Part shown: positions 15,761 through 24,133 of the stretch, one piece after another
Layout: each line of letters begins with the position of its first letter
How positions within the stretch are numbered: the first letter of the stretch is position 1
Source of the DNA: Colwellia sp. RSH04
GTDB taxonomy: Bacteria; Pseudomonadota; Gammaproteobacteria; Enterobacterales; Alteromonadaceae
DNA: 64,000 nucleotides
Direction: 5' to 3'
Assembly (NCBI RefSeq): GCF_003545765.1
Contig: NZ_QXIO01000007.1
Span: forward strand, 124,001 to 188,000
Position numbers and translations under genes: made by a program
The notes under the pieces: generated by a model
The model's database searches: none
Told to the model about the DNA's origin: nothing
What the model saw: the letters and a program-made list of their open reading frames with translations, nothing else

Positions 15761-18370
15761 ATGTATAACAATAGTAAAGTAGCTAAAGCCATTCGCTTAG
15801 CGATGATGTTCGGTGCAGGTACAGCTGCTGCCATTTCTGCTCCAGCTTTTGCTGCAGATGAAGGTGCTGAAGAAGTAGAAAAAATTGAAGTAACAGGTTC
15901 ACGTATTAAACGTAGTGACCTTGAAGGTGCTTCTCCAGTAACAGTAATTACGACTGAAGATATGAAAATTGAAGGTAACTTAACAGTTGCTGATGCTCTT
16001 CGTAACTCAAACCTTAACTCTTTTGGTTCTTTCTCAGAACGTTCAGGCTCTTCTGCACAATCTCAAGCAACTATCGATTTACGTGGTGCTGGTTCTGACC
16101 GTACTTTAGTATTGATTGATGGTAAGCGTTTCCCAGGTTCACCAACGCTTGGTGGTTCTTCTGCTAACTTAAACGCTATTCCAATGGCTGCTGTTGAGCG
16201 TATCGAAATTTTAACTGATGGTGCTTCTTCAACTTACGGTTCTGATGCAATGGCTGGTGTTGTTAACATCATCATGAAGAAAAACTTTGAAGGTTTAGAG
16301 TTTAACTTCGGTGCAGGTAGTCGTGACCGTGATGATGGCATCAACTCAAAAGAGTTCTCAATTGTCGGTGGTTTCCAAACAGATAAAGGTGGCGTTACAT
16401 TCTCAATCGATCATCAACAACGTGACGGTATAGCTGATGCTGATCGTCATTTCACTGCACCTTGGCAAGAAGATTTGGATGGTGACGGTGTTATTCAAGC
16501 ATACACTGAAACTGATGGTTGGAGCTGGTACGGTGCAACTGTTGTAGCACCTGATTTCTCTGAAATGCAAGCGGCTAACTCTTGTGATGACTTAATTGCA
16601 GAGTATGGTAGTGACGTATTTAGAAGAACTGCGGCTGATGATGACTGGAGCCAAGGCTCTGAGTACTGTATGTATGCATACGGTAATGTTTCATACAACA
16701 AAGCTTCTGTTGAGCGTAACACGTTATACGTAGATGCAGACTATGACTTGACTGATGATATAGAGTGGTTTGGTCGTGCAATGTTTACACAAAACAACTC
16801 TTTTGGTCGTTATGCGCCACCTGCTGCACAGTGGCAAAACATGGCTGCAGATCATCCTGATAACCCTTACGGTGAAGAAACATTAGGTTTATACCGTTGG
16901 GTAGGTGTTGGTACTCGTGACGGTAACGTACATGATTACAACCAAGATTTCTTAACAGGTTTACGTGGTGAGTTAGACTGGAACAACGCTAGCTGGGAAG
17001 TTTACTATCACTACAACAAAGCTGATAACAAATCAATGGGTGAGTACTACTTGAGTTACTCAGGTTTAGCTTATAATGAAGCTAACGATATCCCTTTAGG
17101 TTCTGAAGAAGGTCAAAACAACATGAAGGCGACTACCTTGACTCAAGGTACCTCAGACTTCCATCAGTATAATGCTGGTATTGGTTTTGATTTATTTCAA
17201 TTGCCAGGTGGTGATGTAGCTCACTACTTCGGTATTGAGTACTTCGATACGGTTTATTCTGAAGTTTACGATGGTCAATCTGAAGCTGGCTTAATTGGTG
17301 GCTCAGCAGGTAACTCTGCTGGTGGTGATCGTCAAGTATTCGCAATGTTCTATGAAGCAGCTTTACCAGTCATTGATTCAGTTGAGGTTAATATCGCAGC
17401 TCGTTACGATGATTACTCTGATTTTGGTAGCAACGTATCACCTAAAGTAAATGTTCGCTGGCAAGCACTTGATAGCTTAGTATTCCGTGCATCTTACTCA
17501 GAATCTTTCCGTGCACCTGCGCTTGATAATTTATACGCAGCAACTACTTTCAGTGCTGATGACGGTATTGATTACCCTTACTGTGAAGGCCAAGGCGTTT
17601 CAGAAACTGATTGTGGTGAGAAGCAATATAATACATACATTCGTGCTAACAAGGACTTAGGTCCTGAAACGTCTGAGTACATCAACTTAGGTGTTGCTTG
17701 GGATGCGACTGATGACTTTGGTGTTAAAGTGGATTACTTTGACTTAAACATCGATAACGTAATTTCTCGCCGCTCTATTACTAACGTAATGCGAGGCATT
17801 GCCGCTGGTACTTTAGCACCAAGTGAGACATTCTACGTTGACCGTGCTCCTAATGATGTAAATGGTAACATTGGACCAGCAAAAGAGATCGGTACTGGTT
17901 ACGGTAACGGTAACAAGATGCAAATCACTGGTTTAGATTTAGCAGTAAATGGTAACTGGGAAACTGGTTTTGGTGAGTTCGGCGTAAACTGGACTAACAG
18001 CTTTATCTTTGACTACATTATCGAAGTTGAAGGTGGTGGTGAAGCTCAAAATACTGCTGGCTGGAATGGCCAACCAGAGTATAAGTCGGTATTTACTACA
18101 ACTTACACAATTGGCGATCACCGTTTAGGTTGGAACATGAACTATACTGATTCAACTACGGAACGACAAGATGAAGGTAAGTTGGACTCTTGGTTAATTC
18201 ATAATCTTAACTACACGTACGATATTGGTAACTACGGTCGTGTAATGGTTGGTGTTAACAACTTAACTGATGAAGATCCAGTATTGACTTCTACTGGTAA
18301 GTACGAAAACGCTGATCTTTACAACAACTACGGTCGTGAATACACGTTACGTTACTCAATTTCTTTCTAA
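15761..18370 (+). CDS. TonB-dependent outer-membrane receptor
   Basis: Ligand-gated outer-membrane transporter powered by TonB. The 869 residues show a signal peptide (about 1-32, ending APAFA), a TonB box in KIEVTGSRIKRS near residue 45, a plug domain (SPVTVITTEDM to about residue 165, with DLRGAGSDRTLVLIDGKRFPGS and YGSDAMAGVVNIIMKK), and a large beta-barrel ending in an aromatic residue (LRYSISF). ATG at 15761 has GGGAG upstream. The substrate cannot be read from sequence; plug style matches the large oligosaccharide/peptide-type receptors of Alteromonadales. Codon use is strongly biased (CGT, GGT, AAC), indicating high expression. The energy operon lies 2 kb downstream. Confidence 0.93.
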   Translation: MYNNSKVAKAIRLAMMFGAGTAAAISAPAFAADEGAEEVEKIEVTGSRIKRSDLEGASPVTVITTEDMKIEGNLTVADALRNSNLNSFGSFSERSGSSAQSQATIDLRGAGSDRTLVLIDGKRFPGSPTLGGSSANLNAIPMAAVERIEILTDGASSTYGSDAMAGVVNIIMKKNFEGLEFNFGAGSRDRDDGINSKEFSIVGGFQTDKGGVTFSIDHQQRDGIADADRHFTAPWQEDLDGDGVIQAYTETDGWSWYGATVVAPDFSEMQAANSCDDLIAEYGSDVFRRTAADDDWSQGSEYCMYAYGNVSYNKASVERNTLYVDADYDLTDDIEWFGRAMFTQNNSFGRYAPPAAQWQNMAADHPDNPYGEETLGLYRWVGVGTRDGNVHDYNQDFLTGLRGELDWNNASWEVYYHYNKADNKSMGEYYLSYSGLAYNEANDIPLGSEEGQNNMKATTLTQGTSDFHQYNAGIGFDLFQLPGGDVAHYFGIEYFDTVYSEVYDGQSEAGLIGGSAGNSAGGDRQVFAMFYEAALPVIDSVEVNIAARYDDYSDFGSNVSPKVNVRWQALDSLVFRASYSESFRAPALDNLYAATTFSADDGIDYPYCEGQGVSETDCGEKQYNTYIRANKDLGPETSEYINLGVAWDATDDFGVKVDYFDLNIDNVISRRSITNVMRGIAAGTLAPSETFYVDRAPNDVNGNIGPAKEIGTGYGNGNKMQITGLDLAVNGNWETGFGEFGVNWTNSFIFDYIIEVEGGGEAQNTAGWNGQPEYKSVFTTTYTIGDHRLGWNMNYTDSTTERQDEGKLDSWLIHNLNYTYDIGNYGRVMVGVNNLTDEDPVLTSTGKYENADLYNNYGREYTLRYSISF

Positions 18371-18393
18371 TTACTAAGTAATTAGTTTGATAT

Positions 18394-18420
18394 AAAAAGA
18401 CCCGAAAGGGTCTTTTTTTT
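18394..18420 (+). terminator. Rho-independent terminator of the receptor gene
   Basis: AAAAAGACCC / GGGTCTTTTT stem with a GAAA tetraloop and a T-run, 24 bases after the stop codon. Confidence 0.95.
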
Positions 18421-18475
18421 TATAAGTAGTAAATAGTAAGAATATTTTTTAGGTGAAACACTTTTAGGTAGAGCT

Positions 18476-19417
18476 ATGAGCGAAAAAAACAATTGGAGTC
18501 ACTATTGGGCGCAAGGTCATAAAACCTCATTTGGCGATAGCTTTAAAGATTGCTATGAAGGGATACTTAAAAAAGAATGGCTTGACGTTTTTTCTAACCT
18601 TGATAATGGAGACAATGTATTGGATCTTTGTACTGGTAATGGTTCATTACCTCGGCTTGCACAAGGGAATTTAGAAAACTTCTCAAAAATAAACTTCTAT
18701 GGCGTTGATTATGCGGTTATGAAGAAAGAAGACCCCTTTATCGCGTTAGATAATATTAAATTTACATTTGACTGTAATATTGAAAGCTTACCTTATGCAG
18801 ATGGAGAAATGGACTACATTATCTCTAATTATGGTGTTGAGTATAGTAATCTACATAAATCTATACCAGAAGTAAGTAGGGTAATGAAAAAGTCAGGCAG
18901 GGCAGTATTTATTTGTCACTGTAATAGCTCTCGTATATATAAAGAAAATCAAACAGAACTTACTTTATTAACATTTTTATTAAAACAAGGTGGTTTAATT
19001 GACGTCTTAGGCGCTTTAATTGAATTGCTTGAGTTAAAAAAAATGACTTCAAATGAAGGGGCTTTACTTCGTTTAAGTCATGAAGCTGAACATTATAGAA
19101 ATACATTAAACAGTAAGCTAGCTGATGCACTAAATGAATTTGGTGTTAGCTTTCATCAGAGTGATTTTGTCCACTTTATGAAATATATTATGAATAAAAG
19201 CATATCAGAAAAAGGTGATAAGTTTTTTGCTTATAGGGAAGAAACAGTTTCTCATAAATCAAGGTTATATGCTTTATGCAGCGCCGCAATAAAAATTGAG
19301 GGACTACAAGATACTATTGAATTATTCAATACTGTCGATTTAAAGTTATTGCATAAGAAAATAATTACAGATGAAAAAGGTATCATCGCTATTAAATTTG
19401 ATTTACAGAAATATTAA
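18476..19417 (+). CDS. Class I SAM-dependent methyltransferase
   Basis: Predicted small-molecule methyltransferase; substrate unknown. The 313-residue protein has the Rossmann motif I VLDLCTGNGSLPRLA (about residues 45-60), an acidic residue ending strand 2 in FYGVDYA, a motif around SLPYADGEMDYIISNYGVEY, and VSRVMKKSGRAVFICH as motif III. The N-terminus NNWSHYWAQGHKTSFGD resembles family members annotated near lipid or quinone methyltransferases, but that is not enough to assign a role. It follows the receptor's strong terminator and stands as a single gene. Confidence 0.8.
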   Translation: MSEKNNWSHYWAQGHKTSFGDSFKDCYEGILKKEWLDVFSNLDNGDNVLDLCTGNGSLPRLAQGNLENFSKINFYGVDYAVMKKEDPFIALDNIKFTFDCNIESLPYADGEMDYIISNYGVEYSNLHKSIPEVSRVMKKSGRAVFICHCNSSRIYKENQTELTLLTFLLKQGGLIDVLGALIELLELKKMTSNEGALLRLSHEAEHYRNTLNSKLADALNEFGVSFHQSDFVHFMKYIMNKSISEKGDKFFAYREETVSHKSRLYALCSAAIKIEGLQDTIELFNTVDLKLLHKKIITDEKGIIAIKFDLQKY

Positions 19418-19514
19418 ATGTTTCATCGCTAATATTTGTTTACAAACAAAAAATTGAATGAAAATTAACTTATAGCTACTATTAAAATGGATAACATAAT
19501 TCAAGGAGAAGAAC

Positions 19515-19979
19515 ATGAAGAAAAAGTTCGTTAATAAATGCCTGATAGGCCTTTCTTTTGCAGGACTGCTTGCAACTAATAGTGTACTTGCAGTGAACAA
19601 AGTCGATGGTAATGAGCAAGTAAAAAATACCAGCGAATGCGGAATAATAACCCTTTATAATAAGCCACCAGCAACTAAAGATATTCACTTTGCCAGTATT
19701 AATTCAATAGATGGTGTAACAACGAGTCTGGAAAGTGGAAGTTTTACTCTGACACCAGGCAAGCATATTATAAGGGTAATTGAGCATGTCCGCGAAAACT
19801 CTATAACGCGCAGGCGAGGCGAAGCTAAGAATTATCATATTATTGAGTTTCAAGTAGAGGCAGGTAAAAAATACGCATTAGGTGCAAAATATAATCGAAA
19901 AAATCGTAATAAATTTAAAACAGGTGAATACTGGACTCCAGTGGTTTGGAAAACGTCTGAAGTTGACTGTAAACTTTAA
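19515..19979 (+). CDS. Exported protein of unknown function
   Basis: Not recognised. The 154-residue protein begins with a signal peptide (MKKKFVNKCLIGLSFAGLLA, cleavage likely after SVLA at about residue 26). The mature part is predicted to be mostly beta strands: SFTLTPGKHIIRVIEHV, then FQVEAGKKYALGAKYNRK, a pattern seen in proteins with a PEGA-like or transthyretin-like fold. Two Cys, near the mature N-terminus and at the penultimate region (VDCKL), could form a disulfide in the periplasm. A clear AAGGAG precedes the ATG; a strong hairpin follows the stop. Confidence 0.7.
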   Translation: MKKKFVNKCLIGLSFAGLLATNSVLAVNKVDGNEQVKNTSECGIITLYNKPPATKDIHFASINSIDGVTTSLESGSFTLTPGKHIIRVIEHVRENSITRRRGEAKNYHIIEFQVEAGKKYALGAKYNRKNRNKFKTGEYWTPVVWKTSEVDCKL

Positions 19980-19991
19980 AATACTCAACAA

Positions 19992-20030
19992 ACTAGAAAT
20001 ACTAAATAGCAGTAAGTATTTCTAGTGTTT
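19992..20030 (+). terminator. Hairpin terminator after the exported protein gene
   Basis: Perfect stem ACTAGAAATACT / AGTATTTCTAGT with an 11-base loop followed by GTTT. Only a short T-run, so a moderate call. Confidence 0.7.
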
Positions 20031-20256
20031 CAACATATTACCTATCTACCTCCTTCTTATTAGCTGTTTAAAATTATTAGTAATATAGCTAAAATCGATT
20101 ATAAATTTATTCATTTGACAGCTAATTAAAGCATTTTTTATACAATTTTTAGTAAATAAATTTGACTTACTACGAAGTTATTAGTAAAACAGTGTACTGC
20201 AAAATTTAATGTCTCTTAGATTTTTAATTAAGTTTACGTTATTTTGTCAGGATCAA

Positions 20257-20295
20257 GGTACATTGTTTTGATTAACAACATTAAAACAATGTACC
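20257..20295. repeat. Perfect 13-bp inverted repeat upstream of the TonB2-type operon
   Basis: GGTACATTGTTTT (20257-20269) and its exact complement (20283-20295), 13-base spacer. No T-run follows, so it is not a standard terminator; it ends 18 bases before the -35 element at 20314, a position suited to an activator or repressor. The rest of 20030-20256 is AT-rich without recognisable content. Confidence 0.7.
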
Positions 20296-20313
20296 CTGAA
20301 TTAAAGTCTCACC

Positions 20314-20342
20314 TTGACAGCTAGACCGTCATTTGGGATTAT
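20314..20342 (+). promoter_or_regulatory. Sigma-70 promoter of the DUF3450-ttpC-exbBD-tonB operon
   Basis: TTGACA, 17-base spacer, GATTAT. Leaves a leader of about 100 bases before the ATG at 20449. The inverted repeat at 20257-20295 lies just upstream. Confidence 0.6.
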
Positions 20343-20448
20343 TGCTTAGTTGTATTCATAAAAAGTTACATTTTAAAAACGACAGACTTTTATATTTGCG
20401 GTAACAATATATTTGTTATCAAAATTAAATAGCAATTGGTTGGGAACT

Positions 20449-21228
20449 ATGTCCAAAGTAAGTAAGAAAAGCCTTATCGCAAGCGCGATGGTAGGTGCAT
20501 TAGCATTAACTGCTAGCAATTTTGCTGCAGCAGATGCGCTAACAAACCTTCAAAAAGAAGAAGCTAAAATTTTTAAAGCTTCTGCTAAATCACAAAACAA
20601 AATCAATAACATTTACGAACAGTCGCAAGAACTTATTGCTGAGTATCGTAATACTATTGATGAAGCAGACGTATTACGTGGTTATAACGACCATGTTCAA
20701 CGTATGGTTGATGATCAAAAAGCAAATATCGTATCTCTTCAAAAACAAATTGATGGTATCGATAAAGTTAAGCAAGGTGTTGTACCGTTAATGTACAAGA
20801 TGATCGACTCTTTAGAGAAGTTCATTGAGCTTGATGTTCCAATGAATATTGAACGTCGTAAAGAACGTGTAGCGAATCTTCGTACTGTAATGGATGATTC
20901 AAACGTTACTGTTTCTGAGCAATTTCGTTTAGTACTTGAAGCGTATGAAATTGAAGCGGGTTACGGCACAATTTTTGATGCTTACCAAAGTGAGATTGAC
21001 TTAGGTGGTCGTACATTAACTGCTGATTTCGTTCACATGGGGCGTATTGCCTTAGTTGCACAATCACTAGATGCGAAACATTCTTGGTTATGGAACAACG
21101 AAACACGTTCTTGGGATGAATTAGGTGATGAGTTCTTAAAACCTGTTACAGACGCCATCCGTATGGCGCGTAAACAACTTCCAATGGACTTAACTAAATT
21201 GCCAGTATTTGCAGCAGGAGCAAAATAA
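20449..21228 (+). CDS. DUF3450 periplasmic protein of the TonB2/TtpC system
   Basis: First gene of a six-gene energy operon. The 259-residue protein has a signal peptide (MSKVSKKSLIASAMVGALAL, cleavage after about residue 29), then a coiled coil to about residue 105 and a helical domain with LDVPMNIERRKERVANLR and FVHMGRIALVAQSLD, the DUF3450 signature. In Vibrio cholerae the corresponding gene (VC1548 as I recall) precedes ttpC. The ATG at 20449 is preferred over an upstream in-frame start because it opens the signal peptide. Its stop overlaps the ttpC ATG by one base. Confidence 0.88.
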   Translation: MSKVSKKSLIASAMVGALALTASNFAAADALTNLQKEEAKIFKASAKSQNKINNIYEQSQELIAEYRNTIDEADVLRGYNDHVQRMVDDQKANIVSLQKQIDGIDKVKQGVVPLMYKMIDSLEKFIELDVPMNIERRKERVANLRTVMDDSNVTVSEQFRLVLEAYEIEAGYGTIFDAYQSEIDLGGRTLTADFVHMGRIALVAQSLDAKHSWLWNNETRSWDELGDEFLKPVTDAIRMARKQLPMDLTKLPVFAAGAK

Positions 21229-22577
21229 TGAAAAAAGTTATTAATTTTGTGATGCTAGCTGCATCAATGACTGCAGGTTTTGCTGCTACAACTCAAGCAA
21301 ACACGCTTGATGACTTATTAAAGCAAGTAAAGGCTGATCGTGTTTCTGAAGCTAAGCTTGATAAAAAACGTGAAGCAGAGTTTTTATCTGCACGTGCTGA
21401 CAAGCAAGCGTTGTTAAATAAAGCAAAGCAAGAATTAGCTAATCAGCAGGCGCGTAATAAACGTTTAACTAAAGAATATGCGGCTAATGAAATTACTTTA
21501 GCGCAAAAAGAAGTAGAGTTAGATAACGCTACCGGTACTTTAGGTGAAATGTTTGGTGTTTCTCGTGCAGCAGCAGCAAGTGCGTATGGTCAAATTACAA
21601 CGTCAATTGTAAGTGCTGAATTTGCTAATCGCGGTGAAGCATTAAATCGCATTGCTAACGCTAAAGAAATTCCAGCTTTAGAAGATTTAGAAGAATTATG
21701 GTTTGCTTTGCAAACTGAAATGACTGAATCAGGTAAAGTATCTAAGTTTAGTGTTGATGTAACTAACTTAGATGGTACTAAGTCAACTGAAACCGTTACT
21801 CGTATTGGTACCTTTAACTTAGTATCAGCTCAAGGTTACTTAACGTACAACGATGAAGTTGGCCAAGTTCAACCATTACCTAAGCAACCTGCAGGCTATA
21901 TTTCTGATACAGCTAAAAGTTTCTTTAACACAGGCTCTGGTTTTGGCGCTGTATATGTGGATCCATCTCGTGGCGGTATCCTTTCTTTAGAAACGCGTAA
22001 GAAAACCCTTGAAGAATTCTTCCATGAAGGTAAACAAGTAGGTTATGCAATTACGGTACTACTAATTTTAGGTTGTTTAATTGCACTAGAGCGTTTAATT
22101 GTTCTAGGTGGCATGAGCTCAAAAATTAAAGCTCAAGAGAAAAATCTTGATAAGCCAAATGAAAACAACCCACTAGGTCGTTTATTAAAAGTTTTCTACG
22201 ATAACCAATCTGCTGATGCTGAAACGTTAGAATTGAAACTTGATGAAGCTATTTTACGTGAAACGCCACAGGTAGACCGTGGTATTAACTTAATCAAAAT
22301 GTTTGCTGCTATTGCCCCGTTAATGGGTCTATTAGGTACGGTAATCGGTATGATTATGACTTTCCAAACAATTACTTTGTTTGGTACAGGTGACCCGAAA
22401 ATTATGGCGGGTAATATCTCACTTGCGTTAGTTACAACTGCCTTAGGTTTAATCTGTGCATTGCCACTTATTTTAATCCACTCTGTTGTAGCAGGTAAGA
22501 GTAAGTCTGTTTTACAAAAACTAGACGAGCAAAGCGCCGGTTTAATCGCTGCAATTGCTGAGAAGGGGTCTAAATAA
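21228..22577 (+). CDS. ttpC: TtpC-type MotA/TolQ/ExbB proton channel protein
   Basis: Component of TonB2 systems, needed in Vibrio for TonB2-dependent uptake. The 449-residue protein is much longer than ExbB: signal peptide (1-24, ending TTQA), a periplasmic coiled coil to about residue 95, a globular periplasmic part, then a membrane helix (about 268-288) and the MotA_TolQ_ExbB domain (about 330-445) with IAPLMGLLGTVIGMIMTFQ and ALVTTALGLICALPLIL. The start overlaps the preceding stop and its own stop overlaps exbB (TAATG), so translation is coupled. Confidence 0.92.
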   Translation: MKKVINFVMLAASMTAGFAATTQANTLDDLLKQVKADRVSEAKLDKKREAEFLSARADKQALLNKAKQELANQQARNKRLTKEYAANEITLAQKEVELDNATGTLGEMFGVSRAAAASAYGQITTSIVSAEFANRGEALNRIANAKEIPALEDLEELWFALQTEMTESGKVSKFSVDVTNLDGTKSTETVTRIGTFNLVSAQGYLTYNDEVGQVQPLPKQPAGYISDTAKSFFNTGSGFGAVYVDPSRGGILSLETRKKTLEEFFHEGKQVGYAITVLLILGCLIALERLIVLGGMSSKIKAQEKNLDKPNENNPLGRLLKVFYDNQSADAETLELKLDEAILRETPQVDRGINLIKMFAAIAPLMGLLGTVIGMIMTFQTITLFGTGDPKIMAGNISLALVTTALGLICALPLILIHSVVAGKSKSVLQKLDEQSAGLIAAIAEKGSK

Positions 22578-23101
22578 TGTTATTCCTGATAGAGCTTTGG
22601 GAATCTGTCAGGGGTTTTATTGCGACTGGCGGTAACGTACTTTATGTTGTTGCCTTCGCTCTCTTCTTGATGTGGATATTGATGATAGAACGTTATTGGT
22701 TCTTAGGATCAGTTTATCCAAAAATGAGAGATGATATCATCGCTCGTTGGGATGCAAGACAAGATACTACATCTTGGTATGCACATCGTATTAGAGATAC
22801 TTGGATCTCCGAAGCAGACGAGTTACTTGAAAAGAACATGATAACCATTAAAACATTAGTGGCAATGTGTCCTCTTATCGGCTTACTGGGAACAGTAACG
22901 GGTATGATTGGCGTATTTGAAGTCATGGCTCAACAAGGCACAGGTAATCCGCGTTTAATGGCCGCAGGTATTTCGCAAGCAACTATTCCGACAATGGCGG
23001 GTATGGTAGCAGCGTTATCAGGCGTGTTCTTTAGTTCAAGATTAGACGCTAAAGTTAAACTAGCAAAGGCTAAACTGGTTGACAGTTTACCTCACCACTA
23101 G
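22577..23101 (+). CDS. exbB: ExbB-type proton channel subunit (ExbB2)
   Basis: Inner-membrane subunit that with ExbD converts proton flow into TonB movement. The 174 residues have three membrane helices (about 17-38, 90-115 and 133-155), with the family segment MCPLIGLLGTVTGMIGVFEVM and ATIPTMAGMVAALSGVFF. The short length is typical of ExbB2 in TtpC operons. Starts on the last base of the ttpC stop codon and is followed 12 bases later by exbD. Confidence 0.94.
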   Translation: MLFLIELWESVRGFIATGGNVLYVVAFALFLMWILMIERYWFLGSVYPKMRDDIIARWDARQDTTSWYAHRIRDTWISEADELLEKNMITIKTLVAMCPLIGLLGTVTGMIGVFEVMAQQGTGNPRLMAAGISQATIPTMAGMVAALSGVFFSSRLDAKVKLAKAKLVDSLPHH

Positions 23102-23113
23102 AGAGATATTTTC

Positions 23114-23515
23114 ATGGCACGTAAAAAAATCCGTGAGGAAGAAGAAGCAGCAATTGATATGACTCCAATGCTGGATATCGTATTTATCATGCTTATCTTC
23201 TTCATCGTTACCACTTCTTTCGTTAAAGAAGCAGGTATTGAAGTAAATAAACCAAAAGCGGCAAATCAAACTAAACAGAAAAATGCCAACATCTTTGTTG
23301 CAATTAAAGATAACGGTGAAATCTGGTTAGATAAAGGTCGTGTAGACATTGAACGTGTTGGTGCGAGGATTGAAAAATTACTTGCTGAACAACCGACTGA
23401 TGTTGTTATCATTCAAGCTGACAAAGATGCTAAACACGGTATTGTTGTTAAAGTAATGGATGCAATTAAAGAGGCTGGCATAGATAGAATTTCTATCGCG
23501 GCTGCGAAGGGGTAA
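23114..23515 (+). CDS. exbD: ExbD-type energy transducer subunit (ExbD2)
   Basis: Single-pass inner-membrane protein with a periplasmic domain. It has 133 residues; the membrane helix (about 20-40) contains the protonatable aspartate, Asp21 in MTPMLDIVFIMLIFFIV, the key residue of ExbD/TolR proteins. The periplasmic part ends with VVIIQADKDAKHGIVVKVMDAIKEAG, here given as the motif VVIIQADKDAKHG, conserved in the family. AGAGATATTTTC precedes the start. Three bases separate it from tonB. Confidence 0.95.
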   Translation: MARKKIREEEEAAIDMTPMLDIVFIMLIFFIVTTSFVKEAGIEVNKPKAANQTKQKNANIFVAIKDNGEIWLDKGRVDIERVGARIEKLLAEQPTDVVIIQADKDAKHGIVVKVMDAIKEAGIDRISIAAAKG

Positions 23516-23518
23516 ATT

Positions 23519-24133
23519 ATGGTTCGCTTTTTAGTATCAATACTACTAGGCGCTGGCGTTACCTTTGGCTTATTTGCTTTTATGGCTTTCCTTGTTTCAT
23601 CTGGTGATCGAAATAAAGAAGAGCAACAAGAGAACATTATTGTCGAAGTAAATACTACTCCGCCAGAGTCAGCTGCAGAACAGCGTCGTCGTGTACCGCC
23701 GCCGCCTCCGCCGCCGCCAAAAGCGCCACCTAAGCAACAGACTCCTGAGCCTGAAGCTAGTAACGACACTGGTGGGTTGAAATTCAACATGCCAGGTGTT
23801 CAAATGGCAGGTGCGTCAACGGGCTTATCAGCTCCTGGTGCAGGTATTGGACGTGATGGTGATGCAACACCAATAGTGCGTATTGAACCAAAATATCCAA
23901 TACAAGCTGCTCGTGATGGTAAAGAAGGTTACGTAATTCTTTCTTTTACTATCAACGAAGTTGGTGGTGTTGAAGATGTTAAAGTTATAGAGGCTAAACC
24001 TAAGCGTATTTTCGATAAAGAAGCGAAACGAGCACTTAGAAAGTGGAAGTACAAGCCAAAAGTTGTTGATGGCAAAGCTCAAAGACGACCTGGTTTAACT
24101 GTACAACTAGACTTTAAAATGGGAGGTGAATAA
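23519..24133 (+). CDS. tonB: TonB-type energy transducer (TonB2)
   Basis: Spans the periplasm and pulls the plug of outer-membrane receptors. The 204 residues comprise an N-terminal membrane anchor (about 3-26), a short proline-rich segment with eight consecutive Pro (about 61-68), and a C-terminal TonB domain (about 112-200) with RIEPKYPIQAARDGKEGYV and the final ALRKWKYKPKVVDG. The short spacer is typical of TonB2. The stop overlaps the TPR gene by one base (TAATG). It presumably serves the receptor at 15761 and others elsewhere. Confidence 0.95.
   Translation: MVRFLVSILLGAGVTFGLFAFMAFLVSSGDRNKEEQQENIIVEVNTTPPESAAEQRRRVPPPPPPPPKAPPKQQTPEPEASNDTGGLKFNMPGVQMAGASTGLSAPGAGIGRDGDATPIVRIEPKYPIQAARDGKEGYVILSFTINEVGGVEDVKVIEAKPKRIFDKEAKRALRKWKYKPKVVDGKAQRRPGLTVQLDFKMGGE

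Noticed and set aside
23413-23790. Minus-strand 125-codon frame across exbD and tonB, with Gly-rich stretch
   Set aside because: The Gly run is the complement of the tonB poly-proline codons; no start signals.
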